Below are positions 1-8,202 of a stretch of 64,000 bases of DNA, piece after piece. How positions within the stretch are numbered: position 1 is the first letter of the stretch; each line of letters starts with the position of its first letter. The notes beneath the pieces are model-generated. The model searched no databases and was not told the DNA's origin. It worked only from the letters and a program-made list of their open reading frames with translations. A program made the position numbers and the translations under genes. Source of the DNA: Micavibrio sp. UBA6929 (lineage in GTDB: Bacteria > Pseudomonadota > Alphaproteobacteria > Micavibrionales > Micavibrionaceae); NCBI GenBank assembly GCA_002448815.1, contig DKAJ01000003.1, positions 1 through 64,000 on the forward strand, read 5' to 3'.

Positions 1-117
1 TTCATCGGCGCTGGCGCTGCTGAACGGTAGGCTCAGCGCAGAAAGCGAAAGCAGGCCTGCGGCAATGCGGCCTTTTGCATCTGATGAAAATTTATCTTTT
101 AAACTTTGCAAAGACAT
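1..117 (-). CDS. 5' fragment of tandem duplicate exported protein (copy A)
   Basis: This is the first 39 codons of a gene running off the left edge. The ATG is at 115-117 and is preceded on the minus strand by an AGAGGAAC ribosome site. Bases 1-127 match 696-822 with a single mismatch (position 92 versus 787, changing Thr to Lys at residue 9). The encoded signal peptide is therefore the same as that of the neighbouring complete copy: a basic start, then a Leu/Ser/Ala-rich core ending in an Ala-x-Ala-like site. Identity stops a few bases upstream of the ribosome site. Function is unknown. How far the similarity continues to the left cannot be seen. Confidence 0.8.
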   Translation of the reverse strand, partial: MSLQSLKDKFSSDAKGRIAAGLLSLSALSLPFSSASADE

Positions 118-254
118 GTTTGTTCCTCTTTGCACACCCTGTTATTTGTGTATGTTTTTAATTTATTGTTATTTTTAACATTATTATGCGTCACACTTAC
201 CATATTTTTGTAAGAAATAGCAAGCAAAAACATGATGTGAAATGTGAATATATC

Positions 255-812
255 TTAGGGTGATGATGGTGATGGCGTCAGTTCCGCATTTTGCGGGCGT
301 GGATTTTCTGAAACCGTTGAGATATCAACGCCTTTTTTCGCCATCCATTTTTTATAAAAATCTTGGAAGGCGGCATTTACGGCGCCGCGGTCAAGGTTTG
401 CTTGCGTGAACACTTTGCCAGTGTCGTGTCCGTCAATGAAAATTGCCAGTCCCTTATCAGGGCCACCAGGAATGGCAATGGTGGGCGCGCCTTTACTGCT
501 GTTTAGGTGGGCGGCGAGTCCGGCGTCGAAGAAATCTTTACCAAAGTGATAGACGATGCGATTTTTGCTGAAATCGCTGCGTGCGATTTGTTCTGCAGTC
601 ATGGGTTCTTCGAAACCGGCGGTGGCGCATTCATATCCCTTGCTGGGCAGGGTGCAAATGGCGCGTGCTTGGGCCTCGGTCAATGAGATGCGGTTTTCAT
701 CGGCGCTGGCGCTGCTGAACGGTAGGCTCAGCGCAGAAAGCGAAAGCAGGCCTGCGGCAATGCGGCCTTTTGCATCTGATGAAAATGTATCTTTTAAACT
801 TTGCAAAGACAT
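255..812 (-). CDS. Unknown exported protein (copy B of tandem pair)
   Basis: This encodes 185 residues when started at the ATG at 812, which has AAGGA 8 bases upstream. An in-frame ATG at 875 would add 21 residues that look like untranslated leader and would bury the signal peptide. Residues 1-38 form a Sec-type signal peptide: Lys/Arg near the start, then GLLSLSALSLPFSSASA. The mature part has two cysteines in a CTLPSKGYEC segment just after the signal peptide, possibly disulphide bonded, and ends in a Pro/Ser-rich tail. I recognise no domain. The copy lies 138 bp upstream of copy A on the same strand, so the two form a head-to-tail pair. An envelope or periplasmic location is inferred from the signal peptide only. 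Confidence 0.75.
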   Translation of the reverse strand: MSLQSLKDTFSSDAKGRIAAGLLSLSALSLPFSSASADENRISLTEAQARAICTLPSKGYECATAGFEEPMTAEQIARSDFSKNRIVYHFGKDFFDAGLAAHLNSSKGAPTIAIPGGPDKGLAIFIDGHDTGKVFTQANLDRGAVNAAFQDFYKKWMAKKGVDISTVSENPRPQNAELTPSPSSP

Positions 813-1086
813 GTTTGTTCCTTTTGGGCTTTGCTGCCTTTTGTATAGTGTGTTTATGCGGGGTGTATTTGACATATATTTTTGGTGTAGGGCAAGAAAA
901 AAACACTCTTGGCGCTGATGATTGGCGGGGGCGGTTATGGTGCGAACGAAAATGCTTTACTTTGCGCGGTGAAAGCCGTTAAAACTTTTAGGCGCATTGA
1001 TATGTGTTTTTAGGGCAAGGTTAATGCGCCTGTGCGAGTAATCGGGCAGTCTTGTCATTTCAACAAAGGTAAAGTAATCTTCGCTT

Positions 1087-1707
1087 ATGAAAGATCCAGT
1101 TATTCATTTCCATCGTGGTGATTTGCCAGATGATGTTCAGTTTTCCAATGTAATCGGTGTTGATACCGAAACAATGGGCCTTAATTTATATCGTGATCCG
1201 CTGTGTGTGGTGCAATTGTCAGATGGTGATGGCGAAGCACACGTGGTTCAGCTTGACCGTCAGACATATGATGCGCCGAATTTGAAGGCTGTGCTTGGTG
1301 ATCAATCCCGCATTAAGATTTTCCATTATGCGCGTTTTGATGTTGCGGTTATTCGTCAGTATTTGGATACAGAATGTACGCCGGTTTATTGTACGCGCAC
1401 GGTATCACGTTTGGTGCGCACATATACGGATCGTCATGGTTTGCGTGAATGTTGCCGTGATTTGCTGCGCGTTGATATTAACAAGCAACAGCAATCAACG
1501 GATTGGGGTGCAGAGGATCTAAGCGATGCGCAGTTATTGTATGCGGCGACGGATGTTTTGCATTTGCACAAGCTGAAAGCCAAGATGGATATGATGCTTG
1601 AGCGTGCAGGTCGGACTGAGCTTGCGCAGAAGTGTTTTGATTTTATTCCTGTCCGCGCTGAGCTTGATGCGCTGGGTTGGGGCTCACAAGATTTGTTCGA
1701 GCATTAA
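1087..1707 (+). CDS. rnd: Ribonuclease D-like 3'-5' exonuclease (short form)
   Basis: This 206-residue protein consists of a single DEDDy exonuclease domain. Exo I is the DTETMG stretch near residue 25, Exo II lies around HYARFD near residue 80, and Exo III is YAATD near residue 155. These supply the acidic metal ligands and the catalytic tyrosine. The C-terminal HRDC domains of E. coli RNase D are absent, as is usual for short alphaproteobacterial versions. The expected role is trimming 3' ends of structured RNAs such as tRNA precursors in the cytoplasm. It is followed after only 3 bases by kdsD, so the two are probably co-transcribed and translationally coupled. Confidence 0.9.
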   Translation: MKDPVIHFHRGDLPDDVQFSNVIGVDTETMGLNLYRDPLCVVQLSDGDGEAHVVQLDRQTYDAPNLKAVLGDQSRIKIFHYARFDVAVIRQYLDTECTPVYCTRTVSRLVRTYTDRHGLRECCRDLLRVDINKQQQSTDWGAEDLSDAQLLYAATDVLHLHKLKAKMDMMLERAGRTELAQKCFDFIPVRAELDALGWGSQDLFEH

Positions 1708-1710
1708 TTC

Positions 1711-2685
1711 ATGACTGATATTGATTGTGCAAAAAATGTTCTTCAGGTTGAAATTGAGGGCTTAAAGGCGCTGGAGGCGTCTTTGGACGAGCGCTTTACG
1801 CAGGCGATCGAGGCGATTGCCAAGATGAAGGAAAATAAGGGTGGTCGTTTGATTATCGCCGGTATCGGCAAAAGCGGCCATATCGCGCGCAAGATTGCGG
1901 CAACGATGGCATCGACAGGTACGCCGGCTTATTTTGTGCATCCGGGTGAGGCCAGTCACGGCGATTTGGGGATGGTGACATCGCTGGATGTTGTTTTGAT
2001 GTTGTCGAATTCTGGTGAGAATCAAGAGCTTTCCGATCTCATTCACTATACCCGCCGTTATGGCATTACGTTGATTGCGATGACCAGTAATCCTGAAAGT
2101 ACGCTGGCGCGTCATAGCGATATTATTTTGCAACTCCCGAAAAGCCCCGAGGCATGCCCTAATGGTTTGGCGCCGACAACATCGACAACGATGATGATTG
2201 CGCTGGGTGATGCGGTGGCGGTTGCGTTGCTTGATCGTATGAAGCTAACGCCCGAGCAATTCCGCGCGTTTCACCCTGGTGGCAAATTGGGGCAGCAATT
2301 ACAAAGTGTTGCAGATCTGATGATTGCGTATGATGATATGGCGATTGTTGCGCCGGGGACGTCTATGGATCAGGTGATTTTGGCATTGAGCGAGAAAAAT
2401 CAGGGCTGCGTTATTGTTGCAGAAGGTGCGGATAAGTTGCACGGTATTATTACCGACGGTGATTTGAAGCGTCATATGGCGGCAGATTTGCTTGCGCGCA
2501 AGGTTGATGACGTTATGACAGTTGACCCGAAGTCGATTGCGCCCACGAAATTGGCGGCCGAGGCCTTGAACGTGATGACGAAAACAGCAGGCAGTTATAT
2601 CACGAGTTTGTTGGTGCGCGGTGATGACGGCAGGGTACTTGGTTTGATCCGCTTGCAGGATTGTTTACAATCTGGTGTATCTTAG
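1711..2685 (+). CDS. kdsD: Arabinose-5-phosphate isomerase (KdsD/KpsF)
   Basis: This 324-residue enzyme interconverts D-ribulose 5-phosphate and D-arabinose 5-phosphate, the first step toward Kdo for the LPS inner core. The N-terminal SIS sugar-isomerase domain (about 40-180) contains IAGIGKSGHIARKIAATMAS and the HPGEASHGDLGM segment typical of the family. Two CBS domains occupy about 205-324. Length equals that of E. coli KdsD. The ATG sits 3 bases after rnd, with no clear Shine-Dalgarno, suggesting translational coupling. It lies directly upstream of lptC-lptA-lptB, tying Kdo supply to LPS transport. Confidence 0.95.
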   Translation: MTDIDCAKNVLQVEIEGLKALEASLDERFTQAIEAIAKMKENKGGRLIIAGIGKSGHIARKIAATMASTGTPAYFVHPGEASHGDLGMVTSLDVVLMLSNSGENQELSDLIHYTRRYGITLIAMTSNPESTLARHSDIILQLPKSPEACPNGLAPTTSTTMMIALGDAVAVALLDRMKLTPEQFRAFHPGGKLGQQLQSVADLMIAYDDMAIVAPGTSMDQVILALSEKNQGCVIVAEGADKLHGIITDGDLKRHMAADLLARKVDDVMTVDPKSIAPTKLAAEALNVMTKTAGSYITSLLVRGDDGRVLGLIRLQDCLQSGVS

Positions 2686-2698
2686 ATAATGTTTTGTC

Positions 2699-3373
2699 AT
2701 GGCTGATGACCCATCGACAACCGAGCGTTTAGCAGATTTTTCCGAACATGATGCCCCTGTGCGCCGCGTGCAGGGACGCAAGTCTGCTGCGTTTATGCAG
2801 TTTTTTAAATATTTTTTGATTTTGGTGTGTGCGGCGCTGGCTGTGGTGACGTTTACGTGGTCGTCTTTTACCAAAGAAGATATTGTGCAAATTCCGGCTA
2901 AGGATATTGTGCGCGCAATCCAGAAAAATGAATTTGTCGAGCCGCGCTTTGATAGTGAGGACGATAAAGGGCAGCCTTATACAATCACGGCGCAGCGCGC
3001 AGTGCGCGGCGAAGGCGATACTGTGATTTTGGATGACCCGACTGGTGATATTACGCTTAATTCTGGGCGCTGGGTTTCGACGCGCGCGGTTAAGGGCATG
3101 TATAACCAAGAGCAAAAGCGCCTGGTGTTGCGCGATGATGTGCAAATCTATGATAGCGAAGGGTATACGCTTGAGGGGCAGCATATGGCGATCCATTTGG
3201 ATGAGAAAATTGTCCTGTCGGAAAGTGATGTTTATGGTCAGGGCCCTGCGGGAACGATACAGTCCAAGGGGCTTTATTCGAATATTGATAACGGCGTGCT
3301 CAGCTTTACGGGGCCTGCACGTTTGGTTTTGTTTTCGCGTGATGCGGCAAAAGGTTTAGGAGGACTTCGATGA
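2699..3373 (+). CDS. lptC: LPS export protein LptC
   Basis: This 224-residue bitopic inner-membrane protein is the periplasmic link between the LptB2FG transporter and LptA. A single membrane segment (about residues 37-55, FKYFLILVCAALAVVTFTW) follows a charged cytosolic start. The rest is a beta-rich periplasmic domain with the LptC-type pattern of short strands. It overlaps lptA by four bases (ATGA at 3370-3373), the classic arrangement for coupled translation. Identification rests on the domain pattern and the lptC-lptA-lptB order. Confidence 0.88.
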   Translation: MADDPSTTERLADFSEHDAPVRRVQGRKSAAFMQFFKYFLILVCAALAVVTFTWSSFTKEDIVQIPAKDIVRAIQKNEFVEPRFDSEDDKGQPYTITAQRAVRGEGDTVILDDPTGDITLNSGRWVSTRAVKGMYNQEQKRLVLRDDVQIYDSEGYTLEGQHMAIHLDEKIVLSESDVYGQGPAGTIQSKGLYSNIDNGVLSFTGPARLVLFSRDAAKGLGGLR

Positions 3374-4170
3374 AGAACGCTTTATATTGTGGTGCGTTAT
3401 TGATGATAACGGTTTTGGCACCTGTGTTTGCAATGGCGCAGCAGCCAAGCAAAGCCCCTTTGGAGGTCACTGCAGATGATGCGCTGGAGTGGGATCGTAC
3501 GGGGCAAAAATTTATTGCGCGCGGTAATGCGATTGCTGCGCAGGATGGGGTGTCAATTTCTGCGCAAACTCTCACGGCTGAATATGACGAGGCTGGTAAT
3601 GGCAATAGTGATTTTAATATGCACACCATGATCGCGCAGGCGGGTGTTGTGCTGAAATCAGAAGATAATATCGCCTATGGCGAACATGCGGTTTATGACT
3701 TGACGCATAAAATTGCAACGCTTAGCGGTGGTGATTTGCGATTGGTGACGCCTGAGCAAACAATTAAAGCGCGCGATCGCTTTGAGTATCATGTTGAGGC
3801 AGGGAAGTTGATTGCGCTTGGTGGGGCGACGATTATTCGTCCGACAGACACGCTGTATGCGGATAAAATTATGGCCACATTAGGTGAAAATGCACAAGGC
3901 GAACGCGTTGTCGAAACAGTTGTTGCGCAAGGCAATGTAGTGATTACCACGCAGCAAGAGCGCGTGACGGGTGCGTATGGTCTTTATGATGCGCGCATGA
4001 ATACAGTTGATCTGACAGGCGGCGTTGTGATTACGCGCGGCCAAAATATCTTGCAAGGCGATCGTGCCAAAGTCGATTTGAATACGCAGGTGAGCCAATT
4101 GTTCGGCGGAAGTGCTGGTGCTACATCAGGGCGTGTGACGGGAACATTTTATCCTGACGAAGCGCCATAA
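3370..4170 (+). CDS. lptA: LPS transport periplasmic protein LptA (OstA-like)
   Basis: This 266-residue periplasmic bridge protein carries LPS from LptC toward the outer-membrane LptDE complex. The signal peptide covers residues 1-23 (NALYCGALLMITVLAPVFAMA). The mature part is an OstA/LptA beta-jellyroll with repeated strand motifs such as ARGNAIAAQDGVSISAQTL and GNVVITTQQERVTGAYGLYD. It is longer than E. coli LptA (185 residues), as is common in alphaproteobacteria, with enough repeats for an extended jellyroll. The start overlaps the lptC stop; the GGAGG at 3360-3364 serves as the ribosome site. Confidence 0.9.
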   Translation: MKNALYCGALLMITVLAPVFAMAQQPSKAPLEVTADDALEWDRTGQKFIARGNAIAAQDGVSISAQTLTAEYDEAGNGNSDFNMHTMIAQAGVVLKSEDNIAYGEHAVYDLTHKIATLSGGDLRLVTPEQTIKARDRFEYHVEAGKLIALGGATIIRPTDTLYADKIMATLGENAQGERVVETVVAQGNVVITTQQERVTGAYGLYDARMNTVDLTGGVVITRGQNILQGDRAKVDLNTQVSQLFGGSAGATSGRVTGTFYPDEAP

Positions 4171-4245
4171 GGGCTGGTTCTTTGCGGGTATTTGGGTTAT
4201 ATTGATCGTCAAGAATGATTTTTGGGTAGTGTAATTCAAGGGACT

Positions 4246-5004
4246 ATGAAGATAATTTCTCATCCGCGCATTAAAGAAGTTCCTAAGGGGCTGAGCGTTC
4301 ATCATTTATCGAAGAGCTATAAAAAGCGTCCTGTATTACGGGATGTGAGTTTTTATGTGCAGCGCGGCGAAGCGGTGGCTTTGCTGGGGCCTAATGGTGC
4401 GGGTAAGACAACGTGTTTTTACATGACAACAGGCCTGATCGAGCCTGATAGCGGCAGTATTATGCTGGACGGTCAGGACATTACCTATATGCCAATGTAT
4501 CGCCGTGCGCGTTTGGGCGTTGGGTATTTGCCGCAGGAAAGCTCTATCTTTCGCGGGTTGAATGTTGAAGATAATTTAAAGGCTGTGATTGAAGGGCAAG
4601 AGATGACAAAGGCTGCGCGTGCGCGTTTGCTGGAGGATTTGTTGAACGAATTTTCAATTTCGCATTTGCGTCAAACGCCGTCGGTCGCTCTGTCAGGCGG
4701 GGAACGCCGCCGCTTGGAAATTGCACGCGCGCTCGCGGCGCGCCCTGATTATATTTTGCTGGACGAGCCTTTGGCGGGGATTGATCCGATTTCTGTTGGT
4801 GATATTGGTGATTTGATCCGTCATTTGAAAAAGCGCGGTATCGGCGTTTTGATTACAGATCACAATGTTCGTGATTGCTTGGGCATTGTGGACCGTGCGT
4901 ATATTTTGCATGACGGTAAGATGTTGATGGACGGTACGCCTGAAGACATCATCCAAAGCGATGAAGTAAAGCGTGTTTACTTGGGTGAAGGCTTTTCGCT
5001 TTAA
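4246..5004 (+). CDS. lptB: LPS export ABC transporter ATP-binding protein LptB
   Basis: This 252-residue ATPase of the LptB2FGC complex extracts LPS from the inner membrane. Walker A is GPNGAGKTT, the signature is LSGGERRRLEIARAL, Walker B is YILLDEPLAGID, and the switch histidine is in ITDHN. The ATG at 4246 is preferred because AAGGGA lies just upstream. A TTG at 4222 would add eight residues but has no ribosome site. It follows lptA after 75 bp. lptF and lptG are not in this window, which is normal because they usually lie elsewhere. Confidence 0.96.
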   Translation: MKIISHPRIKEVPKGLSVHHLSKSYKKRPVLRDVSFYVQRGEAVALLGPNGAGKTTCFYMTTGLIEPDSGSIMLDGQDITYMPMYRRARLGVGYLPQESSIFRGLNVEDNLKAVIEGQEMTKAARARLLEDLLNEFSISHLRQTPSVALSGGERRRLEIARALAARPDYILLDEPLAGIDPISVGDIGDLIRHLKKRGIGVLITDHNVRDCLGIVDRAYILHDGKMLMDGTPEDIIQSDEVKRVYLGEGFSL

Positions 5005-5079
5005 TCTTTTTCTTTATTTTTTCTCATAAATTGATGCGCCTGTATGCAATATCGTATGCACTTTTGCATGGGTGCGTGA

Positions 5080-5085
5080 TATACT
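5080..5085 (+). promoter_or_regulatory. Possible -10 element of a leaderless rpoN transcript
   Basis: TATACT lies six bases before the rpoN ATG, and no Shine-Dalgarno-like sequence is present. Transcription starting about 6-7 bases after a -10 box would begin at or beside the A of the ATG. An inverted repeat ATGCA-CTTT-TGCAT lies at 5056-5069, where a -35 or operator would sit. No convincing -35 hexamer is visible. This is a sequence-pattern inference. Confidence 0.3.
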
Positions 5086-5091
5086 GAAATC

Positions 5092-6579
5092 ATGGATAAG
5101 AACTTCCCTCATCTTGATCTCAAGCAGACACAATCCCAACAACTGATGATGACGCCGCAGCTTCAGCAGGCGATTCAGTTGTTGCAAATGAACAATTTGG
5201 ATTTGTCAGCGTTTATTGAAGGCGAGCTTGAGAAAAATCCTTTACTTGAAAAAGACGAAGGCCCTGCCGAAGAAGGCATGGATTTGGATATTGATGCGCG
5301 CGAAGATGTGCGTGATGCGGCAGCGCAAGATGACGATGGTATGGCGCAGAATTATGATGAGACATGGGATAAGGATGCATCCGCCGATCAAGATCATAGT
5401 GGCCCTTCATCGCATATTTCTGGCAGTGGCGGATCGTCATCCTTTGATTTTTCGGACTATAATTTCGAAGATCATATGAGCAGTGATAAATCATTGCGCG
5501 AGCATTTGACCGAGCAATTGATGATTGCCTGCAGCGAGCCACGTGACCGCGTTATTGGCGGTTTGTTGATTGACCACCTTAGTGAAAGTGGTTATCTGCG
5601 CACGGCGCCAGATGATCTTGCACAACAATTAGGGTGCTCGCTTGACCGGATAGAGCGTCTTTTGACGGTGATGAAGGGTTTTGATCCGACAGGCATTTTT
5701 GCGCAGGATTTGCAGGAATGTTTAGCACTTCAGTTGGATGAAAAAGGGGCGCTGGACGATCCGATGCGCGCGCTTTTGGATAATTTGGCGTTGCTAGGGG
5801 CGCATGACTACACCAAATTATGTGCGGTATGCGGCGTGAATGAAACGTATTTACATGACATGATTGCTGAGCTTCGTATGCTCAATCCAAAGCCTGCAAC
5901 CTTGTTTGATCATGTGGTTGCGCAGACCGCTGTACCTGATGTGTTTATGCGCAGGCGCCCTAAAAATGTGGGCGGTGGTTGGCGCGTTGAACTGAACAGC
6001 GACACGTTGCCAAGGGTTTTGGTGAACCAAGAATATTATACAGTCGTCTCAGAAGGGGCGGTGCGTAAAGAAGACAAAGCATATTTATCATCGCAGATGA
6101 GCGCGGCAAGCTGGCTCGTGCGTGCGCTGGATCAACGGGCACAGACAATCTTGAAAACGGCAGCGGCGATTATTGAAGAGCAAGAGGCGTTCTTTAATTA
6201 TGGGATTGAGTTTTTGCGCCCGCTAACCTTAAAGGATATTGCCGAAACGATTGAAATGCATGAAAGCACCGTCAGCCGCGTAACCAGTGGTAAATATATC
6301 GGCACGCCGCGCGGGATTTATGAGCTGAAATTCTTTTTCTCAACCGCGCTGGTGAGTGAAAGCGGCGCAGCGCATTCATCCGAGTCGATTAAGGCGCGCA
6401 TTAAAACATTGATTGATGATGAAGATCCGAAAAAGATTTTATCGGACGATAAGATTGTGGCGCTGTTAAAAGATGAGGGTATTGATTTGGCGCGCCGCAC
6501 TGTCGCCAAGTATCGCGAGGGCATGAATATCGGATCATCGGTTGAGCGAAGGCGACAAAAAAAGAACCTTATTGTATGA
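5092..6579 (+). CDS. rpoN: RNA polymerase sigma-54 factor
   Basis: This 495-residue sigma factor directs core RNA polymerase to -24/-12 promoters that need AAA+ activators. Region I (residues 1-50) is Gln/Leu rich (QLMMTPQLQQAIQLLQMNN). Region II (about 55-130) is strongly acidic. The core-binding and helix-turn-helix regions follow, and the RpoN box ARRTVAKYRE lies near residue 467, close to the C-terminus. Length is standard. It sits in the common alphaproteobacterial order lptB-rpoN-hpf. The expected ptsN does not follow. Confidence 0.97.
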   Translation: MDKNFPHLDLKQTQSQQLMMTPQLQQAIQLLQMNNLDLSAFIEGELEKNPLLEKDEGPAEEGMDLDIDAREDVRDAAAQDDDGMAQNYDETWDKDASADQDHSGPSSHISGSGGSSSFDFSDYNFEDHMSSDKSLREHLTEQLMIACSEPRDRVIGGLLIDHLSESGYLRTAPDDLAQQLGCSLDRIERLLTVMKGFDPTGIFAQDLQECLALQLDEKGALDDPMRALLDNLALLGAHDYTKLCAVCGVNETYLHDMIAELRMLNPKPATLFDHVVAQTAVPDVFMRRRPKNVGGGWRVELNSDTLPRVLVNQEYYTVVSEGAVRKEDKAYLSSQMSAASWLVRALDQRAQTILKTAAAIIEEQEAFFNYGIEFLRPLTLKDIAETIEMHESTVSRVTSGKYIGTPRGIYELKFFFSTALVSESGAAHSSESIKARIKTLIDDEDPKKILSDDKIVALLKDEGIDLARRTVAKYREGMNIGSSVERRRQKKNLIV

Positions 6580-6605
6580 TTTTCTTACCCCGCGGGGCAG
6601 AAAAT
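6579..6605. promoter_or_regulatory. Inverted repeat between rpoN and hpf
   Basis: ATTTTCT (6579-6585) and AGAAAAT (6599-6605) are perfectly complementary and enclose CCCCGCGGGG. The RNA could form a long hairpin with a GC-rich top. No T-run follows, so it is not a standard intrinsic terminator. It may be a pause or processing site, or an operator for hpf. Only the symmetry is seen directly. Confidence 0.4.
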
Positions 6606-6672
6606 ATGTTAGAATAAACTATATCCAATGATGTGATTTCTATTACAACCTTTAACGAAAAGAGGTACTCTC

Positions 6673-7269
6673 ATGGAACTTCAAGTACATGGCAAACAAA
6701 TGGACGTCGGCAGCGCATTGCGTACGCATGTCGAAGATAAACTCGTCGATGTGAACGATAAGTATTTCAACCATACAACTTACGCGACTGTTACATTTTC
6801 TCGCGAGGGGCATGGTCATCCGCAAACGCGTGCGCACATTTCTATTCAGCTTGGCAAAAATTTGCTGGTTGTTGCGGACGCAACGGAAAAGGATGCTTAT
6901 TCTGCGTTTGATAGCGCCAGTGAAAAGGCGGCTAAGCAAATTCGCCGTTACAAGCGTAAAATCCGCGATCATCACGAACGCAGTGAATCTAGCCCAGAAG
7001 AAGAAATTATGAAGGGGCGTCAATATATTCTGGCGGCTGTGCCCGAGCAAGATGACGCGCCTGAACAGGATGTCAATTTCGAGCCGGCGATCATTGCAGA
7101 GATGGACAACAATATCATGACGCTGAGCGTGTCTGATGCAGTGATGCACATGGATTTGACTGGCGAGCAAGCCGTTGTCTTCCGTAATCGCAGCAATGGC
7201 AACGTGAATGTTGTATACCGCCGCAGTGACGGTAACATTGGCTGGGTTGACCCTGAAAATCAGAAATAG
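6673..7269 (+). CDS. hpf: Long-form ribosome hibernation promoting factor
   Basis: This 198-residue protein has an N-terminal S30AE/HPF domain (about 1-105) and the C-terminal dimerisation domain of long HPF (about 135-198, ending NVVYRRSDGNIGWVDPENQK). Long HPF binds the 30S subunit and pairs ribosomes into inactive 100S dimers in stationary phase. The ATG is preceded by AAGAGG. It lies downstream of rpoN, as in many proteobacteria, and is followed by a probable terminator. Confidence 0.93.
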   Translation: MELQVHGKQMDVGSALRTHVEDKLVDVNDKYFNHTTYATVTFSREGHGHPQTRAHISIQLGKNLLVVADATEKDAYSAFDSASEKAAKQIRRYKRKIRDHHERSESSPEEEIMKGRQYILAAVPEQDDAPEQDVNFEPAIIAEMDNNIMTLSVSDAVMHMDLTGEQAVVFRNRSNGNVNVVYRRSDGNIGWVDPENQK

Positions 7270-7299
7270 ATTTTGATTTTCTCTTCTTTATAGATATTG

Positions 7300-7336
7300 A
7301 AAAAAGCAATGAGCATTTAGGCTTGTTGCTTTTTTT
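7300..7336 (+). terminator. Rho-independent terminator after hpf
   Basis: A stem of AAAAAAGCAA (7300-7309) pairs with TTGCTTTTTT (7326-7335), separated by a 16-base loop, with a long T-run at the 3' side. It lies 31 bases after the hpf stop codon. The stem is AT-rich, so efficiency may be modest. Confidence 0.6.
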
Positions 7337-7384
7337 GTTATACTGGCGCCTAACATATAATCATAACGCAGTGGGGATTTTGTC

Positions 7385-8182
7385 ATGATTGAGATTCAAG
7401 GAAATATTCAAGGAAAAACGGCACTGATTACAGGGTCAACGTCTGGCATTGGTCTTGGTATTGCGCGCCGCTTGGCAGCGGCAGGTGCGAATATTGCGCT
7501 GAACGGTTTTGGTGATAAGGGCGAAATTGACGCACTTGTTTCAGAATTGCAGGATACTGGCGTTAAGGTGGCTTATTATCCTGCAGACATGACAAAGCCT
7601 GATGAAATTACGCAAATGATTCACGATGCCAAGGCGCATTTTGGCACATTGGATATTTTGGTGAATAATGCAGGTATTCAAAATGTGCAGCCGGTTGAAG
7701 AGTTCTCACCGGCCAAGTGGGATGCAATTATGGCGATTAATTTGTCGTCGGCCTTTCATACAGCGCGCGCGGTTGTGCCGATCATGCGGGAACAAGGATG
7801 GGGGCGCATTATAAATATGGCGTCGGTGCATGGTTTGGTGGCCTCGCCTTATAAATCGGCTTATGTGGCGGCAAAGCACGGCATTATTGGTTTGACCAAG
7901 ACGCTTGCCCTCGAGGTTGCGCAAGATAATATTACATGCAATGCGCTTTGCCCTGGCTATGTGAAAACGCCATTGGTTGAAGGGCAAATTGCTGATACGG
8001 CCAAAGCGCGCGGCATTTCAGAAGAGGCCGTTGTGAAGGATGTGTTGCTCGCCGCGCAGTGGACGAAAAAATTTGTTGAGGTTGAGCAGGTTGCAGGTCT
8101 GGCGCTGTTTTTATGTTCGGATGTGGCCGAAAATATTACAGGAACGCCGCTGGTCATTGATGGCGGGTGGAGCGCCGCCTAA
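7385..8182 (+). CDS. bdhA: 3-hydroxybutyrate dehydrogenase-like SDR oxidoreductase
   Basis: This 265-residue classical short-chain dehydrogenase has a Rossmann motif TGSTSGIGLGIA, the NNAG motif, a catalytic serine in NMASVHG, and YVAAK (Tyr-x3-Lys). The segment LCPGYVKTPLVEGQI and the C-terminal DGGWSAA match D-beta-hydroxybutyrate dehydrogenases, which use NAD to interconvert 3-hydroxybutyrate and acetoacetate during PHB or ketone-body use. The exact substrate is an inference, since SDRs are easily misassigned. It stands alone between the hpf terminator and a convergent gene. Confidence 0.82.
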   Translation: MIEIQGNIQGKTALITGSTSGIGLGIARRLAAAGANIALNGFGDKGEIDALVSELQDTGVKVAYYPADMTKPDEITQMIHDAKAHFGTLDILVNNAGIQNVQPVEEFSPAKWDAIMAINLSSAFHTARAVVPIMREQGWGRIINMASVHGLVASPYKSAYVAAKHGIIGLTKTLALEVAQDNITCNALCPGYVKTPLVEGQIADTAKARGISEEAVVKDVLLAAQWTKKFVEVEQVAGLALFLCSDVAENITGTPLVIDGGWSAA

Positions 8183-8202
8183 GCCTGATCATTAAGGCGA
8201 TT

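Noticed and set aside
556..918. 120-codon plus-strand frame overlapping the tandem exported gene
   Set aside because: It is antisense to the signal-peptide gene, whose ribosome site and secretion signal are convincing. The hydrophobic end arises from the AT-rich spacer.
813..1086. 274-base gap between the exported gene and rnd searched for a tRNA or small gene
   Set aside because: No cloverleaf arms, GTTC-like T-loop or ribosome-site-plus-frame combination was found. Only AT-rich promoter-like sequence is visible.
5041..5075. Repeated TATGCA/TGCATA words upstream of rpoN as a transposon end
   Set aside because: The words are 6 bases long and no transposase, target duplication or longer terminal repeat accompanies them. 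They fit better as promoter or operator sequence.
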